Assembly (NCBI RefSeq): GCF_001885215.1
Contig: NZ_CP018091.1
Span: 930,001-994,000, forward strand
Direction of reading: 5' to 3'
DNA from: Synechococcus sp. SynAce01
Lineage (GTDB): Bacteria; Cyanobacteriota; Cyanobacteriia; PCC-6307; Cyanobiaceae
DNA length: 64,000 nt
A program made the position numbers and the translations under genes. This document shows positions 18,993-28,220 of the stretch, piece after piece; positions within the stretch are counted from its first letter, which is position 1, and each line of letters starts with the position of its first letter. The notes under the pieces were generated by a model. That model saw only the letters and a list, made by a program, of their open reading frames with translations. It was not told where the DNA came from and did no database searches.

Positions 18993-19679
18993 GTGGTGAT
19001 GGGGTGCCCGAGGCACAGCCGCGAGCTGGCGGTCTGGATGAACGGGGAGCGGGTTGGCACCTGGGCGCTGCCCAGCAGGGGAGGCCAGGAGTTTCGCTAC
19101 GCAGAGAGCTGGATGGGCTCAAGCCAGTTCCGCCCTCTGTCGTTGTCGTTGCCAGCGGGCCTGGGTACGAACGCCCTGCAGGGCGCAGCGGTGGAAAGCT
19201 GGTTCGAGAATCTGCTGCCTGATAGCAGCGCGATTCGCCAGCGCGTTCAGCGACGCTTTCAGGCCGCCAGCTCCAGCGCCTTCGATCTGCTCACCGCAGT
19301 GGGCCGCGATTGCGCCGGGGCGGTGCAAGTGCTGCCACTCGATGAAGAACCCAGCGGGCTTGATCGCATCGAGGCGACCCCGCTGTCCGAGCAGGAGATC
19401 GGGCAGGTGCTGCGAGGTGTCGTAGCCCCACCGCTGCCTGGATCCAGCGGCCCAGCAGCAGAGGAGCTGCGGCTCTCCGTGGCTGGGGCTCAAGAGAAGA
19501 CGGCCCTGCTCCACCACCCACCTGTTCAAGCTGCCGATGGGAACGGTGGGCAACGGAAGATTTCTGCCAGGTCACCGGAACCCCGCCAGAAGCGAAATAC
19601 GAAAACCAAGGTGGACCTGGCCTGGTGGCGATCAGTGCCTGTCTGGCCCAATCCTCAGCTGCAGAAGATCTGCGCACGT
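18993..19679 (+). pseudogene. Decayed hipA-like Ser/Thr kinase toxin
   Basis: HipA-family remnant. The N-terminal subdomain is readable (RELAVWMNGERVGTW, ESWFENLLPDSSAIRQRVQ) up to RLSVAGAQEKTALL, the HipA ATP-site entry. A frameshift near 19515 moves the next motif (THLFKLPMGTVGN) to another frame. A second join near 19556 deletes the following part and returns with EDFCQVTGTPPEAKYENQGG, a clear HipA motif. The catalytic core with the kinase Asp residues is absent. The last piece continues in frame into an AraC-type sequence, so the gene is both internally deleted and fused. Confidence 0.72.
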
Positions 19680-20317
19680 TTTTTGGCCAGTGCGACATGG
19701 CCCTGCTGCTGATCCATCGGCAGGAGTTCCTCCATCGGGCCGACCGGCTCGGCTGCTCCGTGCTGGAGCAGGTGCTGCCCCGCAACTGGCTCACCCTGGA
19801 TTCAGGCCGGTTTGCGCGGTTGCGGCGCTACCTGCGCCAGCTCTTCGCGACTGTCGAGGCCGATCCCACCCTGCAGCAGGTGGCGGGTTTCGAGGAGCTG
19901 CTGAGCAACGATCTGATCCCTCTGGTGCTGGAAGCCCTGATCCATGGCGGACATGCCAGGGATGGCCTACCCCGGGCCCCTTCGCGGATCGGGCTGGTGA
20001 AGGCGGCCCAGCGGTGGATGGAAGCCCATCCCAGACAGCCCATTCACCTGGAGGCCCTCTGCCGCGAGGTGCACACCAGCCGGCGGAGCCTGATTCAGGG
20101 ATTCCGGGAGCACCTGGGGATGGGTCCGATGACCTACCTGCGGCTTCATCGCCTGCACGGCATCCGGCAGGAACTACTGCGGGCCGATCCAAGCCAGACG
20201 AAGATCCGTGCCTTCGCCGCGGAATGGGGCTTCCTCAACCCTGGCCACTTCTCCCGGCAGTAAGCCGAGCTCTTCGGTGAGCGGCCTTCCGACACCGTTC
20301 ACCGGCCCCGATGTTGA
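19680..20317 (+). pseudogene. AraC-family regulator fragment fused to the hipA remnant
   Basis: The frame carrying the last hipA piece continues into CDMALLLIHRQEFLHRADRLG, a mid-protein segment of an AraC-type regulator, then the C-terminal double helix-turn-helix (IHLEALCREVHTSRRSLIQG, FRAEWGFLNP-like FAAEWGFLNPGHFSR). The N-terminal sensor part is missing. The frame ends at TAA 20261-20263, where the family usually has Tyr, and the codons beyond the stop still read AELFGERPSDT, the normal end. So the DNA-binding domain survives almost complete, with a nonsense change 17 codons early. It precedes the sulfatase gene and may once have regulated it. Confidence 0.68.
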
Positions 20318-20651
20318 CCTGAGGTGCGTCGCGATCTCCCGCACCTCGCGAGTGCCCACGTCCTTGGCCCTGATCAGCAGATGCTCAAATACACCAAGGC
20401 AGGGGGAGACGCCAACTTAGCGATGATCGTGCGGCACGATGATGCCAAGCGCGAGTATGCTTATGGCTCCGCATCAGCATGTAGAACGACCGGAAACAGA
20501 TCTTCTCGTTCGAGCGTTAGGGCCAGAGCCCTGGCAAGCAGGATCAAGAGAAAAAATAGCCAACCCGCAAGACAACCGCAAAGACGTGATCAGAGTTATC
20601 ATTGGGTTGGATTCCTGATAATCCATCACCATTCTTTGGAGGTCCTAGCCA
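20318..20651 (+). other. Intergenic region before the sulfatase gene
   Basis: 334 bp with no convincing gene and visibly lower GC than the flanks. The last part (GGAGGTCCTAGCCAATG at 20638-20654) supplies a good ribosome site, GGAGG, 9 bases before the sulfatase ATG. I see no repeat or box that I can name. Confidence 0.5.
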
Positions 20652-22220
20652 ATGCCGAACAAGAAGCCAAACATCATTCTGCTTGTGACAGATGACACAG
20701 GCTATGGCGATCTTGGCCCTTACGGCGGCGGCGAGGGGCGCGGCATGCCAACCCCACATTTTGATCGGCTGGCAGCTGAAGGGATGACCTTCTTCTCCTT
20801 TTATGCCCAACCGAGTTGCACGCCAGGACGGGCGGCCATGGTCACGGGTCGAATCCCCAACCGCAGCGGCATGACCACTGTGGCGTTCCAGGGTCAGGGC
20901 GGCGGTTTGCCGGCAGCGGAGTGGACCCTGGCCTCTGTGCTGAAACAGGCCGACTACCGCACCTTTTTCACGGGTAAATGGCATCTGGGTGAAGCCGATT
21001 ATGCGCTGCCCAATGCCCAGGGCTATGACGAGATGAAGTATGTCGGCCTTTATCACCTGAATGCCTATACCTATGCCGACCCCACCTGGTTCCCGGATAT
21101 GGATCCAGAACTGCGTAGCACGTTCCAAAAGGTGACCAAAGGGTCACTTTCGGGAAAGGCCGGTGAAGAAGCCAAGGAAGACTTCAAAATCAATGGTCAG
21201 TATGTTGATACACCTGAGCAAGGCGTTGTCGGGATTCCCTTTTTCGATGGCTATGTTGAAAAAGCGGCGACTGAGTTCCTTGATGAAGCGGCCAAGGACG
21301 ACCAGCCCTTCTTCCTCAGCGTCAACTTCATGAAGGTGCACCAGCCCAACTTGCCCCATCCTGACTTCATCCATCAATCCCCCTCCAAGAGCAAGTACGC
21401 CGACTCAATCGTCGAGCTCGATGCCAGGGTTGGGGCGATTATGGACAAGGTGCGGGAGCTTGGCCTGGAAGAAGATACGTTGATCTTCTGGACGACGGAC
21501 AACGGGGCCTGGCAGGATGTTTATCCCGACGCCGGCTACACCCCGTTCCGAGGCACGAAGGGGACGGTGCGTGAGGGAGGCAATCGGGTCCCCGCCATTG
21601 CTTGGTGGCCCGGGAAGATCGGTGCCGGCGTCAAGAACCACGATATTCTGGGCGGCCTTGATCTGATGGCCACCTTTGCCTCCTTTGCAGGGGTGTCGCT
21701 TCCTACCGTCGACCGCGAGGGAGAACCGACCACCTTCGACAGCTATGACATGTCTCCGGTGTTGCTGGGCAGCGGCAAGTGTGAGCGCAAGTCATGGTTT
21801 TACTTCACCGAGAACGAACTCACTCCAGGTGCGGTCCGGGTCAACAATTACAAGGCCGTCTTCAACCTGCGGGGTGACGATGGCGCCACGACTGGAGGCC
21901 TGGCTGTGGACTCCAACCTCGGCTGGAAGGGGGCCGAGAGTTATGTCGCGGTGGTGCCCCAGCTGTTTGACCTATGGCAAGACCCACAGGAGCGCTATGA
22001 CATCTTCATGAATAACTACACCGAACGCACCTGGATGTTGGTCACCGTCGGTGAAGCGGTTAAAGAGTTGATGAAAACCTATGTCCAATATCCACCGCGC
22101 AAGATGCAGAGCGAGGGATATTCCGGCCCCATTACCCTCACCCAATATGAACGTTTCCAGCATGTCCGCGACATGCTGGCGAAGGAAGGGATAAAAATCC
22201 CATTGCCCACCGGAAACTAG
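20652..22220 (+). CDS. Arylsulfatase-type sulfatase (Cys class)
   Basis: 522 residues of the alkaline-phosphatase superfamily. N-terminal metal-site segment NIILLVTDDTGYGDLG, then the sulfatase signature SCTPGRAAMVTGR (C-x-P-x-R), in which the Cys is converted to formylglycine in active enzymes, then GKWHLG and the second metal segment FWTTDNGAW. There is no obvious signal peptide, so the protein may be cytosolic unless exported otherwise. It would release sulfate from a sulfate ester of unknown identity. No formylglycine-generating enzyme gene is in the window. Base composition is lower in GC than the neighbouring housekeeping genes, and it sits beside decayed genes, which suggests acquisition by transfer. 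Confidence 0.9.
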   Translation: MPNKKPNIILLVTDDTGYGDLGPYGGGEGRGMPTPHFDRLAAEGMTFFSFYAQPSCTPGRAAMVTGRIPNRSGMTTVAFQGQGGGLPAAEWTLASVLKQADYRTFFTGKWHLGEADYALPNAQGYDEMKYVGLYHLNAYTYADPTWFPDMDPELRSTFQKVTKGSLSGKAGEEAKEDFKINGQYVDTPEQGVVGIPFFDGYVEKAATEFLDEAAKDDQPFFLSVNFMKVHQPNLPHPDFIHQSPSKSKYADSIVELDARVGAIMDKVRELGLEEDTLIFWTTDNGAWQDVYPDAGYTPFRGTKGTVREGGNRVPAIAWWPGKIGAGVKNHDILGGLDLMATFASFAGVSLPTVDREGEPTTFDSYDMSPVLLGSGKCERKSWFYFTENELTPGAVRVNNYKAVFNLRGDDGATTGGLAVDSNLGWKGAESYVAVVPQLFDLWQDPQERYDIFMNNYTERTWMLVTVGEAVKELMKTYVQYPPRKMQSEGYSGPITLTQYERFQHVRDMLAKEGIKIPLPTGN

Positions 22221-22386
22221 GTCAGAACTGCTGACGATTCAGCGCTCGAGGTAACGAGCAACGCCCCGCTGGAGCACCACACCATGCTTGTGAGCCTGAT
22301 GGACTGGCACGCAGGGTGGTAACCGAGGGCGATTGGGATCGCGTCCGACGCTGTCTCCATCCCTCGGCCGGCGGCGGGAACAACGC

Positions 22387-25221
22387 TTAGGCCAAACCCT
22401 CAAGCCTTCCCCGCGCCAGCGCCGCCTGGGCTTCGGCCTCGGCCAGGTTGGCGCGGCACTCGGCCACCACCTCGGGGGGGGCCTTGCCGGCGAAATTGGG
22501 GTTGGCGAGGCGGCCGGCCAGCCCCTTGATCTCCTTCTCGGCCTTGGCGATGTCTTTCTCCAGGCGCCCGCGCAGGGCACCCAGATCCACCAGGCCCTCG
22601 ATCGGCAGCAGCACCTGAAGTTCGCCGCTCACGGCCGCCAGGCAGCGTTCGCCCGCCGCCGCGTCGCCCGAGCCAGCCGGCTCGCGCACCTCCACCGACG
22701 CCGCCCGAGTGAGGGCGGTGATGTCGCCGCTGGCCTGGCGCAGCACTGCCGCCAGCTCTGGACGGCCGGTGATGAACACCACCGGCGCCGGCTGTGAGGG
22801 CTTGAGGCCAGCCACAGCGCGCAGGTTGCGCACCACCCGGATCGCCTCGATCAACTCCGCAAACGACGCCTCCAAGGAGGCATCGAGGGAGGCCTGATCC
22901 ACGGCTGGCCAGGGCTGCAGGGCCAAAAAGGTGCCCTCAGGCTCACCGGTGAGGCCATGCCAGAGCTCCTCACTCAGGTGCGGCATCAGCGGGTGCAGCA
23001 GCACCATTAGCTCGGCGAGCACCTTGGCCAGCACTTGCCGCGCTACGCGCTGATCGGCGAGGGCCTCAGGGCTGAGCGCGGCGCCTTCCGTGGCGGGACG
23101 GGGATTGAGGCGGCGCTTGAGCAGCTCGATCGTCCAGTCGCACACCTCATTCCAGGCGAACTCGTAGAGCCCCTTGGCCGCTTCGCCGAGGCCGTAGCTG
23201 GCATAGCGCTGGGCGGTGTCCTGGTTGACGCGGGCCAGGCGGGAGAGGATCCAGCGGTCGGCGAGGGTGAGCGCCGCAGGATCGGGGGCGCCGAGGGAGG
23301 CGGGCGTTTCGCCGCCCAGGTTCATCAGCGCGAAGCGGGTGGCGTTCCAGAGCTTGTTGGCGAAGTTGCGCGCGCCCTCCACCGTGGCGGAACTGCCGGT
23401 GCTGCGGTCGTAGTCGAGGCGGATGTCCTGGCCGGCGCCGGCCACCTCGCGCACCAGGGCGAAGCGCAGGGCATCGGCGCCGTAGCGCTCGATCAGCGGC
23501 AGCGGGTCGATGCCGTTGCCCGCCGATTTGCTCATCTTGCGGTTGTTCTCATCGCGCACCAGGCCGTGGATCATCACATCGGCGAAGGGCATCCACGCTT
23601 TCTCTTCCGGTTTCTCATCGCTGGCTGGTGGCGCCAGGGCCCCGGCCAGCATCGTCATCCGCGCCACCCAGAAAAAGATGATGTCGAAGCCGGTCACCAG
23701 CACGCTGGTGGGATACCAGGTGGCCAGATCGGCGGCGCCCTCATCGGGCCAGCCCAGGGTGGAGAAGGGCCAGAGGCCGCTGGAAAACCAGGTGTCGAGC
23801 ACGTCGGGGTCCTGCTCCAAGTGGAGCTGCCGCCCCGCCGCCGCGCTGGCCGCACCGAACTGCGCCTCGGCCTTGGCGCGGGCTTCGGCCGCGTCGCGGG
23901 CCACCACATAAGGAGTGGCGTCGCTGATCACACCGCCGGTTTCACTCACCACGAACCAGGCGGGGATGCGGTGGCCCCACCAGAGCTGGCGGCTGATGCA
24001 CCAGTCGCGGATGTCAGTGAGCCAGTCGCGGTAGACCTTCTGCCAACGCTGCGGCACGAAGCGGGGCGCTCCGCCATCGAGGGCCTCGCGGCAGCGGGCC
24101 GCCAGCGGCTCAGCCTTGGCGAACCATTGGGTGGAGAGCAGCGGCTCCACCGGCACCTTGCCGCGATCCGAAAACGGCACGCTGTGGCGATGGGGCTCCA
24201 CCTTCACCAGGAAGCCTTCGGCTTCCATCGCCGCTACCACAGCCGTGCGCGCCTCGAAGCGATCCAGCCCGGCGAAGCGGCCCGCGGCGGCGTTCATGGT
24301 GCCGTCCTTGGCCATCACCGTGATGGACGGCAGGCCGTGGCGGGCGCCGATGGCGAAGTCGTTGGGGTCGTGGGCGGGGGTGACCTTGACGCAGCCGGTG
24401 CCGAAGGCTGGATCCACGTGCTCATCGGCCACGATCGGGATCTCGCGGCCCACCAGCGGCAGGGTGATCGTCTTGCCGACTAAGGCCGCATAGCGCGGGT
24501 CAGTGGGGTGCACGGCCACGCCGGTGTCGCCCAGCAGGGTTTCAGGGCGGGTGGTGGCCACCACCAGGTGATCGAGGCCATCACGGGCGGCCCCGTTGCT
24601 GAGCGGGTAGCGGAAGTGCCAGAGGTGGCCGTCGAGCTCCTTCATTTCCACCTCGAGATCGCTCACCGCCGATCCCGAAGCCGGACACCAATTCACCAGG
24701 TATTCGCCCCGATAGATCAGGCCCTGCTCGTGCAGGCGCACGAAGGCCTCCACCACCGCTTTGTTCAGGCCCGGATCGAGGGTGAAGCGCTCACGCTTCC
24801 AGTCCACCGAGTAGCCCAGCCGGCGCAGCTGACCCACGATCGTGCCGCCGCTGCCTGCCTTCCAGGCCCAGGCGCGCTCCAGGAAGGCATCGCGGCCGAG
24901 GTCGTCCTTGCTGCCGCCTTCCGCCTTGATCTGCTTCTCCAGGATCGACTGCACCGCAATCGAGGCGTGGTCAGTGCCGGGCAGGCAAAGCACGTTCTTC
25001 CCCTGCAAACGCTGGAAGCGCACGATCGTGTCGATCAGGGCCGTCTCGAAGCCGTGGCCCATGTGCAGGCTGCCGGTCACATTCGGCGGCGGGATCACCA
25101 CGCTGAACGGCTCGCCGGGCGCGTTGGGATCGGGGTGGAAGGCGCCGGCGGCTTCCCAGGCCGCCTGCCAGCGGGCTTCGGTGCCGGCCGGGTCGTAGGT
25201 CTTGGGCAGGGCCTCGGTCAC
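22387..25221 (-). CDS. valS: Valyl-tRNA synthetase
   Basis: 944 residues, class Ia synthetase charging tRNA-Val. The HIGH motif appears as [15 protein letters not shown] and the KMSKS motif as [14 protein letters not shown]. The editing domain ([17 protein letters not shown]), the anticodon-binding region ([18 protein letters not shown]) and the C-terminal coiled coil ([20 protein letters not shown]) are all present. The start [18 protein letters not shown] is standard. The gene is intact and of usual length. About 165 bp of non-coding DNA separates its 3' end from the sulfatase stop; I see nothing definite there. Confidence 0.97.
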   Translation of the reverse strand: MTEALPKTYDPAGTEARWQAAWEAAGAFHPDPNAPGEPFSVVIPPPNVTGSLHMGHGFETALIDTIVRFQRLQGKNVLCLPGTDHASIAVQSILEKQIKAEGGSKDDLGRDAFLERAWAWKAGSGGTIVGQLRRLGYSVDWKRERFTLDPGLNKAVVEAFVRLHEQGLIYRGEYLVNWCPASGSAVSDLEVEMKELDGHLWHFRYPLSNGAARDGLDHLVVATTRPETLLGDTGVAVHPTDPRYAALVGKTITLPLVGREIPIVADEHVDPAFGTGCVKVTPAHDPNDFAIGARHGLPSITVMAKDGTMNAAAGRFAGLDRFEARTAVVAAMEAEGFLVKVEPHRHSVPFSDRGKVPVEPLLSTQWFAKAEPLAARCREALDGGAPRFVPQRWQKVYRDWLTDIRDWCISRQLWWGHRIPAWFVVSETGGVISDATPYVVARDAAEARAKAEAQFGAASAAAGRQLHLEQDPDVLDTWFSSGLWPFSTLGWPDEGAADLATWYPTSVLVTGFDIIFFWVARMTMLAGALAPPASDEKPEEKAWMPFADVMIHGLVRDENNRKMSKSAGNGIDPLPLIERYGADALRFALVREVAGAGQDIRLDYDRSTGSSATVEGARNFANKLWNATRFALMNLGGETPASLGAPDPAALTLADRWILSRLARVNQDTAQRYASYGLGEAAKGLYEFAWNEVCDWTIELLKRRLNPRPATEGAALSPEALADQRVARQVLAKVLAELMVLLHPLMPHLSEELWHGLTGEPEGTFLALQPWPAVDQASLDASLEASFAELIEAIRVVRNLRAVAGLKPSQPAPVVFITGRPELAAVLRQASGDITALTRAASVEVREPAGSGDAAAGERCLAAVSGELQVLLPIEGLVDLGALRGRLEKDIAKAEKEIKGLAGRLANPNFAGKAPPEVVAECRANLAEAEAQAALARGRLEGLA

Positions 25222-25342
25222 GGCAGGGGTTGGGGAGATCAGCCCATGCTCTCAAAGGGGGGCTCAGTAGCGTTGAAGCGGAAACCTGCCTCAAGCCCTA
25301 GCACTGGATGCACTGCTGAACACACAAGCCTGGAATTGATTC

Positions 25343-25993
25343 TTGTTGGTACGCAGAATCGCTAGACAGCTCATCTCCATCGCCTCCCGCCTCACCGCAG
25401 CAGGGCTTGCCCTGCTACCGCTGGCGGCAGATGCAGCACCAAACGGCACGTGGCTATCCAAACCACAGATCTGGTTTTACACCTCAACCAATACCATCAC
25501 CCAGACCCTGGCCCGGATGCGCGCGGCTCGCTATCGCGTGGTGTTTCTGGATTACCGGAACGTCGCTGATCCCGTTCAACAGCACGTTGCCCAGGAGGCC
25601 CGTCAACAAGGGCTGATGCCCGTGGTCTGGGTGCAATCACCGCAATACCGGTCCATGAGTATTCCAGACCTGGTGAATGAAGCCCGCCATGGGGATGGCA
25701 TCCAGGTGGATGATCACTTTTTTGCCAATTACACCCGGGCCGACTTTTATCGACTTCGCCAGCTCTACACCAAGCCAATTTTTTGCAGCATCCAGCCCTT
25801 CCAGGTTGCGCTTTTGCCTCCCGGCGGCTGCAACCAGCTTGACGTGCAGTGCTACACAGCCCAGACATTTCAACAATGCGTCAAAACGGCTGATCGGCTC
25901 GGGGCCGTGGTGAGCTTGTCAACTAAAAACACCCTCGGATATCAAAACAGCCTGGGTACACGGCGCTTCAATACGTTCCTTTGGCCCGGCTGA
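25343..25993 (+). CDS. Secreted hypothetical protein
   Basis: 216 residues with a signal peptide (RRIARQLISIASR, then LTAAGLALLPLAADAAP). The mature part contains WLSKPQIWFYTSTNTITQT, VVFLDYRNVADPVQQHV and GIQVDDHFFANYTRADFY, a pattern reminiscent of TIM-barrel glycoside-hydrolase-like secreted proteins, though I cannot name the family. Cysteines cluster near the C-terminus. The start is TTG 25343 or the adjacent TTG 25346. It lies upstream of the bufferin genes in the same direction, separated by a 230-bp leader, so a link is possible but not shown. Confidence 0.65.
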   Translation: MLVRRIARQLISIASRLTAAGLALLPLAADAAPNGTWLSKPQIWFYTSTNTITQTLARMRAARYRVVFLDYRNVADPVQQHVAQEARQQGLMPVVWVQSPQYRSMSIPDLVNEARHGDGIQVDDHFFANYTRADFYRLRQLYTKPIFCSIQPFQVALLPPGGCNQLDVQCYTAQTFQQCVKTADRLGAVVSLSTKNTLGYQNSLGTRRFNTFLWPG

Positions 25994-26036
25994 GGGCCAC
26001 CAGAGGCTGCCCTGCAGGTGGCAACCTTCTGAGGCC

Positions 26037-26071
26037 AAAATCTCAAGGTGAAATCTCGAAACAAAATCTCA
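26037..26071 (+). promoter_or_regulatory. Three AAATCTC direct repeats, 13-bp period, upstream of bufA
   Basis: The heptamer AAATCTC occurs at 26038-26044, 26051-26057 and 26064-26070, each 13 bases after the last, about 155-185 bp before the bufA start. Evenly spaced direct repeats of this kind are typical operators of response regulators. The regulator is unknown. Confidence 0.45.
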
Positions 26072-26199
26072 GAATAAAAACGCCGTCAGGGTTTCCACGC
26101 AATATTGCAACGGCGCCAATCCGTTCGCCGCCGTCATCGGTATGTCCAACGGTCGGCCATCATCCCGATGCTTGCGCCGCCCAGAACTGACACTTCGCC

Positions 26200-26215
26200 A
26201 CCTCCCGCTGGAGGT
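26200..26215 (+). promoter_or_regulatory. Ribosome site of bufA inside a small hairpin
   Basis: ACCTCC-CGCT-GGAGGT forms a perfect 6-bp stem with a 4-base loop. The right arm contains GGAGG, the Shine-Dalgarno sequence 9 bases before ATG 26224. The site decides the bufA start and could limit translation unless the hairpin is opened. Confidence 0.5.
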
Positions 26216-26223
26216 CTTCGAGC

Positions 26224-26499
26224 ATGACATCTGCAACAGCCAAAACAGCCATGAACGCCGCCCTCTCAGGCGTTCTGGCCCTCGGCCTGGTGGGCGCCAC
26301 CGCCGGTGAGGCCCTCGCGGGCAAAGCCGGCATGGAGAAATGCGCCGGCATCGCCAAAGCGGGCATGAATGACTGCGGCACCAGCAAGCACAGCTGCGCA
26401 GGAGAAGCGAAGGTTTCGGGTGATCCCGAAGAGTGGGTGTACGTGCCCAAGGGCACTTGCAAGAAGATTGTTGGAGGAACGATCAAGAAAGCCAGCTGA
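26224..26499 (+). CDS. bufA: Bufferin-type precursor peptide (DUF2282)
   Basis: 91-residue precursor of the bufferin class of exported, copper-binding RiPPs. The first ~32 residues form a signal peptide ([21 protein letters not shown]). The core has the DUF2282 pattern of four cysteines, in [27 protein letters not shown] and [12 protein letters not shown]. In characterised bufferins some of these Cys are converted to metal-binding heterocycles by the BufB-BufC pair. Both partner genes follow directly on the same strand, which supports the call. Start and ribosome site are clear. A stable hairpin follows the stop before bufB. Confidence 0.87.
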   Translation: MTSATAKTAMNAALSGVLALGLVGATAGEALAGKAGMEKCAGIAKAGMNDCGTSKHSCAGEAKVSGDPEEWVYVPKGTCKKIVGGTIKKAS

Positions 26500-26514
26500 A
26501 CCCAGGTGCCAGTG

Positions 26515-26546
26515 CCTATCGGGTTGAGGCCAACCATCCCGATAGG
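26515..26546 (+). promoter_or_regulatory. Intercistronic hairpin between bufA and bufB
   Basis: CCTATCGGG at 26515-26523 pairs perfectly with CCCGATAGG at 26538-26546, and the loop contains a further TTG/CAA pairing. There is no T-run, so it looks less like a full terminator than an mRNA-stabilising or partial-attenuation element that would favour precursor over enzyme synthesis. Confidence 0.55.
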
Positions 26547-26571
26547 TCCATCGGCCAAGACTGGCAACCCA

Positions 26572-27411
26572 ATGAACCAACCAAGCGCCATGACTCTGCA
26601 CGGAGTGGGCCTGGGCCTGCGCTCCCAGCACTATGCCCCCATCCTCAGCACAACCCCAGCCATCCCCTGGTTCGAGGCCCTCTCGGACAACTATCTCGGC
26701 GGCGGCCTGCCGTTGTGGCATCTCACCGCCATCCGGGAGCGCTATCCCCTCACCCTGCATGGGGTCGGCCTGTCGATTGGCTCCGCCGATGCGCTCAACT
26801 GGGCCTACCTGCATCGTTTGAAAGCCCTGGCCGATCGGATTGAGCCCGTCTACGTGTCCGACCACCTGGCCTGGGTGTCAAGCGGCGGCCACTACTTCAA
26901 CGATCTCGCCCCGCTGCCCTACACCGATTCCGTTCTCACTTATGTTGCCGATCGAATCCAGCAGGTGCAGGAATTTCTGGGCCGGCGCATCCTGATCGAA
27001 AACCTGTCGCCCTATCTGCAGTTTGCTGGCAACGACCTCAGCGAATGGCAATTTCTCGCCGCATTGGCCGAAAAGGCTGACTGTGATCTGCTGCTCGATG
27101 TCAACAATATCTATGTCAATGCCATGAATCACGGCTTTGATCCCATGGAGTATCTGGCGGCGATCTCGATTGATCGCGTCAAAGAGATACACCTGGCCGG
27201 CTATGAGCAGCAGGGATCCTTTCTCTTCGATACCCATGGAAAGCCGGTGCAGCCTGGTGTGTGGGCGTTATACGAGCGGGCCCTGGAACGCTTTGGCCCG
27301 GTGCCCACCCTGATCGAATGGGACACCGACATCCCCAGCTTTGACGTGCTCCAGGCCGAAGCCCACAAAGCCGAGCAATGCCGATGCCAACGCCAGCTCC
27401 CAACGACCTGA
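26572..27411 (+). CDS. bufB: DUF692 multinuclear-iron RiPP enzyme (MbnB/BufB-like)
   Basis: 279 residues from ATG 26572 (ATG 26590 is also possible). TIM-barrel enzyme of the DUF692 family, which includes MbnB of methanobactin synthesis and uses iron to oxidise Cys residues of precursor peptides. Likely metal ligands sit in LTLHGVGLS, YVSDHLAW, RILIENLSPYL, LLLDVNNIYVN, KEIHLAGYE and LIEWDTDIP, the expected His/Asp/Glu/Asn set. It lies 72 bp after bufA and overlaps bufC by 34 bp. Neighbouring precursor and partner genes make a bufferin-modifying role likely. Confidence 0.87.
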   Translation: MNQPSAMTLHGVGLGLRSQHYAPILSTTPAIPWFEALSDNYLGGGLPLWHLTAIRERYPLTLHGVGLSIGSADALNWAYLHRLKALADRIEPVYVSDHLAWVSSGGHYFNDLAPLPYTDSVLTYVADRIQQVQEFLGRRILIENLSPYLQFAGNDLSEWQFLAALAEKADCDLLLDVNNIYVNAMNHGFDPMEYLAAISIDRVKEIHLAGYEQQGSFLFDTHGKPVQPGVWALYERALERFGPVPTLIEWDTDIPSFDVLQAEAHKAEQCRCQRQLPTT

Positions 27412-28220
27412 TCCGCCTGCAACGGCTGTTCCATGGGGCGATCAGCCCTGGCGGTGATCCGGCCTGCCTGGAAGCCCTGGAGCCGCAGCTGCATTGCTCC
27501 GGCAGCCTCAGCGTGCGGCAGGGGATTGCGGCCTACAAGGGCAGCGTGAAAGGCAAGCTCATCCGTTGCCTGGAGGAGATCTATCCCGTCTGTCACCGTT
27601 TGGTGGGCGCGGCCTTCTTCGGCGGCCTGGCCGAGACGTACGTAATGCAGAACGCGTCAACCTCGCCCGATCTGGGGGACTATGGCGGTGATCTGCCGGT
27701 CTTCCTTCAGACCTTTCCGCCTGCAAACCCATTGCCCTATCTCGCCGATGTGGCGCAACTGGAGTGGCACTGGCACCGGGCCTTCAACGCTGCAGATGAG
27801 GGCGGCATCGACCTGACGGCCCTAGCCCAGGTGGCGCCTGGGCAATGGGAGCGGTTGGTGTTCCAACTGCCTCAATCCAGTGTGCTGATGCAATCCGACT
27901 TCCCTGTGCATCGGATCTGGCAGGCCAATCAGGCCGACGCCACGGATTCAGAGACCATTGACCTCGATGAGGGGAGTGTGAATCTCTTCATCTGGAGAGA
28001 TGGGGTTGAAACCCGGATTGACCTGCCGAACCCTGACGAATGGCGGCTGCTGGAGGGCTTTGCCGCCAGAACGGCCTTTGGCCAGCTCTGCAGCGAGCTC
28101 GATCAGGGGGCGATCCCTGTGGAGCCCGCCGTGTTGCTGCCGGTCTTTGTGCAGCGCGGCTGGGTGCGCTCGTTTGTGCTGGGCAACGCCATGCCTCAGG
28201 CCGCCAGCCGTTTGACGTAG
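27378..28220 (+). CDS. bufC: DUF2063-type partner protein (BufC-like)
   Basis: 280 residues. The N-terminal DNA-binding-like DUF2063 domain is visible as LQRLFHGAISPG, RQGIAAYKGSVKGKLIRCLEEIYPV and the conserved LVGAAFF. The C-terminal part (LAQLEWHWHRAF-like region VAQLEWHWHRAFNAADEGG) completes the fold. In methanobactin and bufferin systems this partner binds the precursor and forms the working complex with the DUF692 enzyme. The gene overlaps bufB, so the two are translationally linked. No DoxX-type bufD follows; the next gene is convergent. Confidence 0.84.
   Translation: MPMPTPAPNDLIRLQRLFHGAISPGGDPACLEALEPQLHCSGSLSVRQGIAAYKGSVKGKLIRCLEEIYPVCHRLVGAAFFGGLAETYVMQNASTSPDLGDYGGDLPVFLQTFPPANPLPYLADVAQLEWHWHRAFNAADEGGIDLTALAQVAPGQWERLVFQLPQSSVLMQSDFPVHRIWQANQADATDSETIDLDEGSVNLFIWRDGVETRIDLPNPDEWRLLEGFAARTAFGQLCSELDQGAIPVEPAVLLPVFVQRGWVRSFVLGNAMPQAASRLT

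Noticed and set aside
20324-20695. Plus-strand 123-codon frame upstream of the sulfatase
   Set aside because: It runs into the sulfatase start in the wrong frame and shows no domain-like features.
22239-22580. Minus-strand Pro/Arg-rich frame beside valS
   Set aside because: It overlaps the 3' end of valS in another frame and has only low-complexity Arg/Pro sequence.
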